In this document: positions 50,470-62,049 of the stretch, piece after piece | Numbering within the stretch: position 1 is the first letter of the stretch | Layout of the letters: every line of letters begins with the position of its first letter | Assembly (NCBI GenBank): GCA_038380795.1 | Contig: CM076259.1 | Span: 71,329,741 to 71,393,740 of the forward strand | Direction: 5' to 3' | DNA: 64,000 nucleotides | Source: Pyrocephalus nanus | Lineage: Eukaryota; Chordata; Aves; Passeriformes; Tyrannidae | Position numbers and translations under genes: made by a program | Notes under the pieces: generated by a model | What the model was told of the DNA's origin: nothing | Database searches by the model: none | The model's input: only the letters and a program-made list of their open reading frames with translations

Positions 50470-50974
50470 AGCAGGACAGAGGAAGAAAATAAAATGAAAA
50501 TAAAGTCAGTTTAATGAAAAAGAGCAAAGATCACACATAGAAGCAAAGGAAAACAAAAAAATTTGTTCTCTACTTCCCAGCATCAGGTGATGTCCAGTCC
50601 CTTCCTGGGAAATAGGGCCTCAGCATTTGTAGCAGTTACTTCTGAATATGAACACCTTAATCACAAACATCTCCCTCCTCCTCCTTTCTCTTAGCTTTTA
50701 TTGCTGAAAACAACATCAAATGACATGGAATAACCTTTTGGTCAATTTGGGTCAACAATCTTGGATATGTCTCATGGCAAGGTCTTGTTCACAGCCAGCC
50801 CACTGGCCTTTGGAGCAAGGGTGAGGAATGGTAGAAGAGACAACCTTGTTGCTATATGAACACTGCTCAGGAATTACTGAAACAGAGGTGTGATATCAAT
50901 ACCATCCCGGCTACAAAATACAGCACTATAAGCATTGCTGTGGAGAAAGTTAATTCCATCCCATGCCAGTCACA
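50470..50974 (-). mobile_element. LTR, ERVL-like (relative of 17659-18255)
   Basis: The minus strand starts TGTGACTGGCATGGGATGGA, then ATTAACTTTCTCCACAGC. On the plus strand TACTTCCCAGCATCAGGTGA, AAATAGGGCCTCAGCATTTG with TAGCAGTTACTTC, GACATGGAATAACCTTTTGG and ACTGCTCAGGAATTACTGAA parallel words at 17860-18180. The high-coordinate end is clear. The low end is uncertain; a TG at about 50467-50476 is assumed, and no matching flanking 5-mers were found. It lies 270 bp from another LTR in the same orientation. Confidence 0.75.
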
Positions 50975-53900
50975 CCCTATACACCAGCATTCCGATTATA
51001 GTGAAGAGAACTTTTTATTAAAACTGATGTCTAGTCTTTTTATTTAGATGAGATATAATTGTGAAAGGGGGTTGAAGTAGGGCTGAAAGATGATTAGAAA
51101 AAAATTAGCTGTTCACTTACTGTTGTGGTATTTGACAAGGAGAGTGGAATCCTCCACATTTCTAGGAATCATTATATATTGTATTGCATAAACATTTAAA
51201 AAATAAACATAAAATATAAAGTAAAACTATCAGCATTTTCTGTAGGTCTTATGCCAAGAATGGTTGGATACATATTTACCAGTTTCCAAAAGAATAAGTG
51301 GACCTCCACAGAAAACACTTAACATCTTAAAATACTGTTAAAGTTATTTAAAATATTTAATTTGTGTGAGAGTACATTTTTATGAAATCTCCTTCTAACA
51401 TTAAATATTCTCCTACTCTGTTTATGTTTCTAGCACAAAACCACTTACAATTAGAAGAAAAGTTAATAATATACATTAATGAAATCACAGGCTTTGATTT
51501 CTTGCTCTAGCAGACAAGGCACTTCAGATTTTAGTCTGGTACATCTCAGTGGTAGTTCTAATATTACAATCATCCTCTGTAATGAGCCTTTTTGAGTAAA
51601 GGGAATCAGTGACAGGTCCTTCCTCTGATTAATGTTTGAAATACTGATTAGGTATGAGGTATTGGATTTTTAAAAGAACCTACAAGTCTTATGGAGATAC
51701 CTAGCCATTTGTATGGTAATAATCTAATCATTCATTCATTTCATCTTCCTAATAATATTGCATGTTTTTTCTCTACCTCCTGCTCTTGGAATTTTGAGTA
51801 GTTTGGGTATAGATCCTCCGAACACATGGTGCAGTTTTCTTTCAGAGTCTTTACCATCTCCAAAGACATCAACCAGTCATAAAAGATTTCTTCACCATCT
51901 CTTTTTTTCAGTATCTTTATTTCCAGAAATGTATCTTGTCATACTAAGTGTCTTTCATGTTTGAAAGTTTGTCTTCTTTCACTATCTATTCAGTGTAACC
52001 CAGCCTCTTCTCCATCAAGGTGTTTGATATGATATTCATATCCTATCAGATCAGATCAGATCATAGGAAGAATTTGCATTAGACTTTCATGGAATCATGG
52101 AAGAAGTATTAATCAGTAACCATATTTTTCCCTTTATTAATTATAAATATTGGGCTACTCATGTCTCCTTCCTGTCTACACTCAATTATGTCTCTGCACA
52201 AATTCATGACCATTTTGCAATTTATTTCTTGGTTCCTTTTGATTTATCACTATTATTCTCTTTGTAACAGTCATAGGATCCACAGCAGTATTTTAATCTA
52301 TGGATTTTAGCTGGTAACACAATGGTAACACAATGGTGCATGTAAAAGAATTTTTCATTGCTAGTTTTATGAGAAACATTACTGGGTATGTGGTGCAGGC
52401 CTGACTGCAGATTCACAGTCAAGTTTCCAGCAAACTATCGTCTTTTATATTCTTTTAGTCTTTATGTTCTCCAGATTTTGTCTTTAAATTGAACACCAGT
52501 GCTTCAAATAAAAATGTAATATCATTCAGGACTTTTTCTCCCTCGTGTAATAAGCAATTCTTTCTAACTTGTGGGCTTGTATTTTTCTGTCTTAGCTAAT
52601 GTTTTCACTATCTCTCAATTTAGAAACAAACAAACAAACACCTCTTTGTTTTCTTAATTTATTTTCCTAAAAACCAAGATGCTAAATAAAATACATATTC
52701 TTTTACTATCCTAATAGATGAATCTTTTAGTTAAATACATTTTCATTTATGTTTTCTTTACAACCATTTAGATTTTGAGTTCCTTTGACAGCACAATATA
52801 CAAATCAACCCTCATGCCCTTTAAGAGTAATATGTTTTTCCAAACCTTCATTCCACAATTTTGTAATTATATTCAAAATGGTACAAAATTATGTTTAATT
52901 TTTAAAAGCTTTTAAAAAGTAGGGAGCTTTACCATATCATAGCATCCAGCAAAGCAAGCCGTTTACATTCAGGTTAACTGGAAAGGTAAAGGAAATTCTT
53001 TCTTTTCCAAGTTTGAAATCTTTTATCTTCCCTTTTAAAAATAATAGATCAAAATAGTCTATATCTATATATCTATAATCTATATATGATCTGAATCATA
53101 TGCAATACTGATTTTGCAGCAATGAACTTTCAAATCTAATTCAAAATGTGCAGGTCATATAAATTTAGGTCTAACTTGTTTTTTAGTAGCTCTATAAATA
53201 TAAATATGTTTTCTAATTAACATTTTCTTAGGATGAAAAGGTGTCAGTAAATTTCCTGTGTGTTTGAACACTGTTAAGGAACAGTTTTACCATTACTTTT
53301 ATTTTCCCATGATCTTTAAAGCAGACAAACTGTTAAAGTTTTCAACAGTAATAGTGGTCAAGTCTTTAGTTCAAGAAACAATTTAGGCAAAAAACTAGGT
53401 TTTATATTTTGTTTTTGTTAATATCTGCTTTAGTCTTTTCCTTTCACTTCAATACAGTCAGTAATGTCTTTCAAATTAAAAAGGAAGGATATAAAAAAAT
53501 CTAAGTAATTACAATTCTACAATTTTTCATGACATTCAGGCACTGAACTGCTCATTGTCAAACAGCAGACAGCAACATGAGAAATGCCTGAGGCAAATAT
53601 TCCTTGAAGGTGGCCTAAGGCTCTGCTCTAACTGTATGCCTGAGCTGCAGAAAATACTATGCTGTTTTTTCAGCATTAATGTACTTCACATTTTCATATT
53701 GTGTAACATTGTGAGACAGAAAGAAACGTGTTTTTACAGTAAAATCCCTTCACAAATTATTTCAAATCATTGCACACTACTTTATAGCTCAAAATCATCT
53801 GTGGTGATGTATAATGCTGAAATACAACAAATTAAACTAGAACAAAACATAGAATGAAAAATGTTAACTAGTTTCACATTTGCAAGTCAGCCTAGGCTTC

Positions 53901-54487
53901 CAGTTGCTGAACTTACCATTGAGGCACATTCAGCAGACTTTGATTGTTCCTTTAGTCAAAGGCACTGTCTTCAAAATACCCGTTTCTTTTCTTTGAACTA
54001 CAGGAGGTGATTATCTAAGTGCTGTTTTGGAAATTAAAAACAGTGACCTGACTTAATTCCCTCCTTTCTTGGAAGACTGATTAAAACAAAGAAAGTTTAA
54101 ATGGTGCTATAAAGCAAGATCAACTCAAAGTTTGATTTCCCTAAAAATCATTGCGATTGTTGAGAGGGTGCCTGTCAGTTTATAAATGTTCACTGGCAAA
54201 TACAGTAACAAATCCACTACCATGTCAATGAAAAACACCATCAGGACTAGCAGGAAGCACTTTACCTCAGAGAGCAGGGGATCTGCAGATTGGCTTAAGA
54301 TTTATCCATGATTTGAAAATAAGAATGATCCTAAACCAGCGCGCATATTTAGTAACGATGAGGAAAGTCTGAGAGCACCTCTGCAGGACAGGAACAGACA
54401 AACTCTATCAGCAGATTCATTGTCTTGGGTTGGAGATCCTTTTCTCCTTGACAAATTTCCCAAGAAAGAAAACAAGTAGATCACAAA
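50975..54487. other. Long AT-rich spacer
   Basis: About 3.5 kb without recognised genes or transposons. Small tandem repeats: (ATCAG)4 at 52045-52064, an 11-bp unit GGTAACACAAT twice at 52312-52333, TA/TC-rich patch at 53055-53090. Confidence 0.6.
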
Positions 54488-54711
54488 TGATGTGGGTCAT
54501 AAAAGCTCACTGTAATTTTAGATGACACTTCGCCCGTCACCAGAGCTACTGAGACTGAGGCCCCTTCACAGTGGGCAGCTCTAGTGAGCCAAGGGGTGCC
54601 CTGCTTGACTCCCTACACACCCCACACTCACACAGTCAGACCAAGTTTCCTCACGGGCTTCGCCCCAGGTTTTCTATAGCAGAGTCTCAGATGTCTTGTT
54701 CCATAAAGCAA

Positions 54712-54717
54712 TTTATT
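54712..54717 (-). promoter_or_regulatory. LTR polyadenylation signal
   Basis: AATAAA on the minus strand, in GAATAAATTGCTTT, downstream of the TATA box of this LTR. The sister copy has a mutated counterpart (GATTAAATTATTT near 4738). Confidence 0.55.
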
Positions 54718-54791
54718 CATGGCACAGTAACACAGACAATAACGTGAGCTGGTGCCTCCAAGGAGGGACCTTGAACAGAGGCCTTTCTCTG

Positions 54792-54799
54792 CTTTTATA
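54792..54799 (-). promoter_or_regulatory. LTR TATA box
   Basis: TATAAAAG on the minus strand, preceded by CTGTGAGGG, identical to the context at 4628-4644 in the inverted sister copy. Confidence 0.6.
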
Positions 54800-55130
54800 C
54801 CCTCACAGTCTGTGTGCATGAAAATCCTGTGTCTTCCAGCTGAGTCCTCAGCTCCTGCTGTGTCTTTGGGTGTCCAGTCACCTGGCTGGTACCACAGGGT
54901 CCCTTTGGTCTGCAAAGGGTCAGAGCCAGCTCTTGGCCTCTTGTCTTGCACTCCTAACACCCAGAGCTCAACTTGCAGCTCACACCGCAGCTACACCAAG
55001 CTACTGGCACCAAAGGTATTCCTCAACAATTGCAAAATCCTTAGTTGAATAATTACGAAAAACATTACCAAAGGCAGAAAGGACCTCTGAGTCCCATCTA
55101 TTTCAGAGTAAAACCACTTGTAACTAACAA

Positions 55131-55170
55131 TTAATAGTAGTATCTCACAGTTAATAATAGTATCTCACTA
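55131..55170 (+). repeat. Tandem pair, 20-bp unit
   Basis: TTAATAGTAGTATCTCACAG followed directly by TTAATAATAGTATCTCACTA, differing at three positions. Recent local duplication. Confidence 0.9.
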
Positions 55171-56376
55171 CTGCGAGAGGATAAAGAGGGAAAGGCACTG
55201 TCTTCATCACTATCAGATAGAGACTAGTTTACTTTTGAACCAATGGAGAGGTTTGTCGTTTGTACAATCAAAGAAACTTATCAAATCCAAGCTTAGTTAT
55301 TTCTGATTAAACAGCAAATTTCTTTCCAAGGTAATGAAAACATATTTTTTTGGTTTGACTTCTATAAGGAGAAAATGAGAAATTATTTAGTAGAACCCAA
55401 CAGACTGGCTCAGAAACAGGTGAGTAATGTAACTTAATGAAGCACATGATAATAACAAGATATGGCACAAAGTAGCCACAGCAATGTGAAAAGTTATACC
55501 ACTGCAGATCCAACCTTGTTCCATATTTCTAAATAACAAAAGGACAGATAGACTAGGTTGGTCAGAATACTAGTTTATCCAGGATATTTTAACACTTTAT
55601 GCCTTTTCAGAGGAAAATATATAACATTATTTAATCCCAAAGGAAAATTCTTTCCTTTTTTTCCACCTCATGCCGTAATCCTGGAAAATTACCTATTCAT
55701 AGTCCTTCAAGAGGAAAGCAAGAGTTTGAGCCCAGAGCCCCTTGTTGCTCTGGGGCAGGACATTTTCGTCTCAAGCATACAACCTTCATCTCTTGCTAAA
55801 CAAGTGAAATAACAAGACTGACTATGTTAATGTGGACAAGTTACAGCTATAAACAAATTATTAAAGTAATTTTTTTTTAATTTACATATTTGATCACTTG
55901 ACTTTATTCCGCTCCAGGTTTCCTACCATCAGTTACTGTTGGGCTATTGATTCAACAGTTTGATCTAGTAGCATGATCTCTGTGTGCCTACAGAAGTTTA
56001 CATAGTTGGTGGAACTTTCCAGTTCCCCAGAGTACTACCAATAATATTGCAACATTTTCAGCAGATTTTATCAGTAGTCTTAGAATAAAACATCTGACTT
56101 GGCAATACATTTCTTCCCTGCACATGGATGTTGATATCGACTATGCCACCATCTGAAGCTACTTTGAATAGTCTAGTTTTTCCTCTTCTAAACAATTTCC
56201 CTTTGGAAAAAGAAAAGAACAAGAACAAGAAACAAGTAAGATGATAGCACTTTTTCTGTGCTTCATGGCTTTGAAACTGACACGCTAGAAGGGTTTTTAA
56301 AATTCACAGTAATTAGAACTTTTCATTCAAAGTACAGGCCAGTGAGATCTGAATCAAAACCCATTTTAACATCTGG

Positions 56377-56440
56377 AGGAAAAAAACAAAACAAAAAAAA
56401 ACAACAAACAAAACAAACAAACAAAAAAAAACCCCACAAC
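56377..56440 (+). repeat. A-rich AAAC/AAC tract
   Basis: Poly-A interrupted by single C bases, ending in CCCC. Similar to the tracts at 11235 and 14568. Confidence 0.85.
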
Positions 56441-57107
56441 ACAGAAAAAGAAGCATCCGTCACCAATTGTAAATAACACTTCAAAACAATAAAATATTCA
56501 GTTACAAGAAATTTCCAATCTCTCAGCTGAGAGGAAGGAGCTTGCATGAACTGCTCTATTAAGAAAACAAGAGAAAGTGTTCCAGTTCAGAGGGGAAAAT
56601 TCTTGTCACATGTGAATAGATTCCTTGTAAATTGGGGAAATTAATCACAAGTATAATTTTTCAGGAGAAGCTAGTTATCAAAAAAGAACAACCTTATTTT
56701 TTGCTTATATTAGCTATTATTCCTTGACAATTTAACTTAAATTAAACACTAATTTTGTGGAAGTCTTTATCTTCCTCCATTATTATAGATGGAATTTAAA
56801 GTTTTAGCTTAGGTATGTCACAGAAATGAAGACAGTGAGTCTTCCATCTCATATTTATGAAAAGTAACATCTAATTCAAATCTGTAAAAATAAGTATATA
56901 TTTATGTCAATGTTTATATTAGTGTGTAAATGTGTGTATATATATATATAAAATGTTAGAAGCAGTAGTTGAATGATTAATAAACTAGAAAAGAAAATGC
57001 TACAAATATAGTCAAAGTAACATTACAAAAATAAAGAGCTGGAATAAAAGAAAACAAAATCCACCAGACTAATATTCTCAAATCTGCTAATGGAAATATT
57101 GATGGAC

Positions 57108-57633
57108 TGTGATGGTTTGGACCTGGCTCCCTGCCAAATGCCTGAACTCACAGTAACAACCCCTTCCTCCTCCCTTCTTTTTTTAGGGCAAAGGAAAAAA
57201 ACTATAAAATTGAAGAGCCTGAAATCAATCTAATGATATAAAAATATATATTTTTACTTATATTACAGTTATATATATTAAGATGCTATGTACACAGCGA
57301 AGGGAATCCAAACACCCTCCGAAGGGAAAGGGGAAAAAAAGGAACAAAAAGGGACACAGAACAGATATACACAATCAAGCCTAACAGCTAGCAAAATAAC
57401 TAGCAAAACAAATCTCACCACGTTCCTCAGAAAAGCAAGATTGCCAGACACAGCCAGCACTCTCCAAACCCCCATGAGGCAGACCAGCAGTTGCTGCAGG
57501 CCTCAGCCTCTAGATAGGCGAGACCAGCGCAAGGACTCACTGCTCCTAGACCTTACTGGAAGACAGAAGAGAGCGAGGTCTCTAATCTCCAACTTATTTA
57601 TACTCTATACTTATTTATATCAAAACTACCACA
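57108..57633 (-). mobile_element. Solo LTR with perfect 5-bp target duplication
   Basis: 526 bp beginning TGTGATGGTTTGG and ending AAAACTACCACA, with inverted ends TGTGRTRGTT. TGGAC lies immediately on both sides (57103-57107 and 57634-57638), an exact 5-bp duplication. The first 45 bases resemble the reverse of the 3' end of the LTR at 11655-12742 (shared TGG-TTGG-CCTGGCT…TGCCA words), which suggests minus orientation. The TATA-like words lie on both sides (57199 on the plus strand, about 57600-57620), so orientation is not settled. CCTCTAGATAGGCGAGACCA at about 57508 is a distinctive block. No internal viral sequence. A 128-codon plus-strand frame across it (57288-57674) is fortuitous. Confidence 0.82.
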
Positions 57634-59680
57634 TGGACATAGACAAAATGGTAGCAGGTAAAAAGCTCTTTTAAATCTACTAAGTGAAAATGTAAATCAA
57701 TGAAGCCTAAAAAAGTGATAATATTTTTTACACTTATATTTTCATTTCAAAGAAAATAAGAAGATTGTTCTTTAAGACATAAATGAATGAATTTACGGAT
57801 CTTTTATTTTTGAGGATAAAGTACCAGCAGCAGCTATTGCACTTTTAGGAGTCATAAGCATTTTGGATGTCTTACTAAGATTTTAAAAATTTGACCTTAG
57901 ATTCATTGTGGCAAGCATATTTTGCCCATTTCAGTTCTGTTAAGTTCCCACATAATTTAAAAGAATACTGAAATGATCATATCTACTTACGTGACAAGAT
58001 CTGTTAACCTTGTTTTGCTGAGCCTGAGGGGTAACTGGATGTCTATCTCATTTTCTCAGAAGTGAGATTTGGCTGTAGTTCAGTCTAGCCATAAATATAA
58101 TGTCACCTACCTTAAGGTTATTTTTATTTATGCTTTTACTCACAGCCTTTAGGCTTATTCTGATAGCAAGAGATCTTTGACTAACCCCATTTTATGAGGG
58201 AACCTTCTCTGGGCATAAACCCAAAATATACACCATTACAGTAGCTCTATAGGGAATCCTTAGGAACTTAATGAATCAGCTTTATGACTTCTTTGCACTG
58301 AACCGTTACAAATTTGGTGTGGAGTATCAGTGAATCTGATCCAAGAATTAATGTTATTGACTGACTTAGAGTGATTATTGCAGAGTTGAACTTTAATCCA
58401 GAACTGAAGGCAGCAGGTTTTTAACTAGAATTAGATCCAAATAAGGAAATTAAAAATAAGATCTACAAACATTCATTCAAACTATAAAACAAAATTATGT
58501 GGAACTTGTATGAAACTTCTGCGATTATGGGCATAAAAATAATCTTTTTTTAGGGGTTCGGGCTGCTACCTTTATATTAGAAATGGAATTTGTAAATTTT
58601 TTTGAGTGTCATTACCTCCTCAGTGTATCACAAGTATGGGACTTTTTGCTATTCTATAACGTTATTAAAGTTGTTGACAGTTTAAATATTTGTTTAAGTT
58701 AAAAGACTTTTAACTAGTATATTTGTTGAATTTAACTTTGAAAGCAAAGAACTCTGCTGTAGTTTACTCCAGCATAAATATTTTTTCTACTCTAATCTAC
58801 ATTAGTAAGGCTATTACTTCCTTGGATTTCTTATTTTAGCAACAAAAAGGGATTTAACAAAAAGCTAATTCCTTTACTTACTGAGCTGAAGTTTCCTAAA
58901 CATTTGTACTCAAAGACAATATTTCTGAAAGTGTACTGTATCAGCTGTTTTACTCATTTCCCTGACAGCTTGGCAACAGCACCTCCTAATGTAGCATCAA
59001 TACAGAATGTAAGCTTTTTCTGTAGAGGGTCATTCTTACTTGGAAGACACATCATATTATGAGAAATGACCCCTACAAAATTATAGATGGACATTTCTAA
59101 AAGAAAATATAATGTTCAAGTGTTGTTGAAAGAGATGGGGAGAGCTCCCATTATTTTTTTCCAATGTAATACCTTTTGTTTGAATACATTTTGTGAGGTT
59201 TGTACTCTTTTGTGAAAATATGGCACTTTAATTACAAAAAAAGTTCATTTGTTTTCATCTACTAATTTTTAAACTTCTTTAATAAAAGGATACATTCCTT
59301 AAAAAGAAAACACTTTAATATATAGAAATCTTATCACTTTTGACTTTAAAACATTAAGGAAAGTAACTGGTTTTTAAAGTAAACCTTTAAGCTTCCTGAT
59401 TCTTCTTTTCAATGCACTATAATATATTGCAAAATACCTTCACTCAAAAGTCAAATAGTTCATACTTTGTAGTTCTTAGCCTTTTTGGGGTCAAATCCCT
59501 TTTTGCATTTGAGTTAAAGCCAGATTGTTAAACTACTTCACAGTATTTTGGACAAAAGGGAGAGAACCTTATACAAGAATTTATACTAATGGCTCTGTTA
59601 AAATAATGAATATATCACTGAAAACTAGGGGAAGCTAGGGGAAGGAGTAGGAGGGTGAGGGGAGGACAGAAAATACAGTA
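57634..59680. other. AT-rich spacer
   Basis: Two kilobases without recognised genes, repeats or even long open frames. Confidence 0.65.
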
Positions 59681-60040
59681 TCATTGAATCACAAAATCTG
59701 AATGATTGATTTAGGTTGGAAGGGACTTTTAAAGTCCATCTAGTCTAACTCCCTTGCAATAAGCAGGAACATCCTCAGCTAAATCAGGTTTGCTCAGAGA
59801 TCCATCCAACCCGAACTTGAATGTTTCCAGGGATGGGGCATTCACCGCTTCTCTGGATAACCTGTTTCAGTTTTTCACCATTCTCATCATAAAATATTTC
59901 TTCCTTACATTTAGATCGTATCTGCTCTATTTCAGTTTAAAACAATGACCCCTTGTCCTATGGTAACAGGCCCTGTTAAGAAGTCTGTCTCCATCTTTCT
60001 TATAGACCCCTTTTATACTGAAAGGCTGCAGTGAGGTCTC
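59681..60040 (-). mobile_element. CR1 LINE 3'-end
   Basis: TCATTGAATCACAAAATCTG (decayed tail repeat), GGTTGGAAGGGACTTTTAAA, CATCCAACCCGAACTTGAAT, GGGATGGGGCATTCACCGCT and ACAATGACCCCTTGTCCTAT with GGTAACAGGCCCTG are the antisense of a CR1 3' region, including the end of ORF2. About 360 bp, truncated at its 5' side near 60040. Confidence 0.92.
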
Positions 60041-61379
60041 TCACTACTGACTTAAGAGTCAGATAGAAACCGAGGTGGACTTTTTTGACCTGCCATAGGG
60101 TGCCATCTATATTTGTGGTACAGTTTTTTTGGGGAAGATTGCTTTCCAGGCAGATGCAAAAGAAACCTCTGTGTTCCAGTTGCAATAATTTAATCTCTGC
60201 AAGCTGCTGATCTTATTTTGGGATAACCTGGAGTTCTTTCATGAAAAATTTGCCCATGTGACCTGCTCTTAATAGTATCTGCCAACCTGTGGCACTGCTC
60301 TGACTTGGCCAAGAGTTTTGGTGATCCATAGAGAGCTTTCTGGAATGTGTCCCAAGGGCAAACCATTTGTTGCACATGGTTTAAATCAAATCAGGCATTA
60401 AAGTAGTTTAATGGTTTATTAATGGCACTCAACTATCGAACAGTAAACCATACATTCAAGATCAATGTCAGACATAAACTAGGTACCAGGCACTTAAAAG
60501 ATGTCAATATACTCTTATACGTTTCTAAGCACTTTTTTATAACTAATACCAAAGCATTCTAATTCCCACATATATCTACAGTTTCATGTGCACACACACA
60601 CTCCACAGGGCATGTAGATGCACATCCCTCTTCCTGTGAATGGAGGTTCCCCTACTTACTTACTTACTTTTTTTGGGGGGAGAGATAGTGGTGCTCTTAC
60701 TCTACATTAATTCAGCTGCCTACAACCTACTAATGCACATACCTGCAAGACAGACTACAAGCCTAGTGGGAAAAAAAAACAAAACAAAACAAACAGTCAA
60801 AACAAACAAACAAAAAGTACCCCTCAAAACCCCACCCCAAATAATAAAAAAAAATCCTCACTGTATAAATAATGAGAATCTAACCCACATGCTGTGGGAT
60901 TTGAAATCCTAGAAGAGGTGAGGCTGCTGCAAGTCCATGCCCCCAGATTCCTCCAGTAGCAAGGCTGAAGATGTAGACCCTGTAGGGACAGGCACACAGA
61001 GAACGCATATACACCATAAATATAGATATATACATGGCCAGCCACACAGATCACAGACAGACACTCAAAGAACTCACAAGAACAAACAGCACCAACAGGC
61101 TCATCCTACTCCCTTCTGCCTGAGATGGACAGATGTGTATTGGTAAGAATATATGTTTATGCACACACATGCATCCAGAATTCTCTGTATTTGAGTTAAA
61201 TTCCCATGGAACTTCCATGGTCTCCTGTAGGAAATAGCCCATAGTCCTACTTTTAGACACTCTGGGCTCCCAGAGCACAATATCTACTCATAGAACAGTT
61301 TGGATTGTTTTTTGCTAATGATAACAAGACACCCCCTCACCCACACCCTCTCCTGGTACTCACACAATAGATACATGGG
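60041..61379. other. Unassigned mixed-composition stretch
   Basis: No recognised gene. Has (CA)n at 60592-60602, (ACTT)4 at 60652-60668 and an A-rich CAAA tract at 60771-60816. CA-rich words such as CACACAGATCACAGACAGAC recur at 61043-61090. It may belong with the LTR-like segment that follows. Confidence 0.5.
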
Positions 61380-62049
61380 CCTCTGACTTCATGTCCAGCT
61401 CTAGTGCCTGGCACTTGATTTCATTTTGGTCACTGCAGTCTCTGTCAGCCAGGCATAAGGTCCTCTTAGCCCGCAGTGCCAGCCCAGCTGCTGGCACCCA
61501 GATCTACACTCCTTTTGGTTGCTTGCATGACAGACATGTGAGCTCTCCAACCCATGGTCTGACTCCAGTCACTTGCACTCAGATCCCCATACATTTGTGT
61601 ACACACACAGTGTGTGTCTGTCCCTTACACAGGAAAAGGGTTAGGAATTTAATAAGATAGGGTGGACTGTGCTGATCAGTCACAGAATGTGGCCAAACAA
61701 GTGCACAGATCAGCAGTTATTTACATACAGCTAGACCTTTTGATACCCTCTGTTCTCCCACAGTTGTTTTCCCTAAATCAGCTAAATTCATCCCTTTCCC
61801 TGCCGTTGTTTCTTCCTTTAATGATATCCTTTCTTCTGAGTTCTTAAATTGTCTTCCTGCCTGTCAGTGTATGCTTGTGCTTCTCAGGTCCTGTGGAGAT
61901 GGAACTTTAGGAGTTGATTGTTAATCAGGAAGACTATTTGGGTCCCTCCATCTGCCATTGTCTCTGCTCCTTTGTGGTTGTGGAGATGAAGTTTTATCAC
62001 ACAGACTCCCAAGGGTTAGATCAAGACACTGACAGGTAGGGTTCTTACA
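61380..62049 (-). mobile_element. Possible LTR-type segment
   Basis: Words such as TGGTCTGACTCCAGTCACTT, TTTAATAAGATAGGGTGGAC, TTGGGTCCCTCCATCTGCCA and GTGGTTGTGGAGATGAAG resemble a songbird LTR family with CA-rich internal repeats, in minus orientation (a start TGTAAGAACCCTACCTGTCA at about 62049). No matching flanking 5-mer was found at the left side, so the extent is a guess and the identity rests on memory of the family rather than on a second copy in the window. Confidence 0.35.

Larger units (their letters stand above)
54488..55009 (-). mobile_element. Solo LTR (same family as 4436-4933, inverted)
   Basis: 522 bp with TG...CA ends. Flanks ACAAA (left) and CCAAA (right) match at four of five bases. 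The minus strand starts TGCCAGTAGCTTGGTGTAGC and carries a TATA box (54792-54799), AATAAA (54712-54717) about 75 bp downstream of it, and TCTGACTGTGTGAGTGTGGG. The word order matches the LTR at 4436 (see there). The TATA-AATAAA spacing suggests a short R region. It has about 50 extra bases compared with the other copy between GTGTGGGGTG and GGGGCCTCAGT. Frames of 60-110 codons inside are fortuitous. Confidence 0.78.
55010..57107. other. AT-rich spacer with small repeats
   Basis: No gene recognised. Contains a 20-bp tandem pair (55131-55170), an A-rich AAAC tract (56377-56440) and a (TA)n patch at 56937-56950. Confidence 0.6.

Noticed and set aside
4398..55048. Short frames across the 4.4-kb and 54.5-kb LTRs considered as a conserved protein pair
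   Set aside because: The similarity between loci is at DNA level, on opposite strands, and covers promoter signals; the frames are not shared.
57288..57674. 128-codon open frame rich in Lys, Thr, Ser
   Set aside because: It spans the end of the solo LTR and its target duplication, so it cannot be an ancestral gene; it has no known motif.
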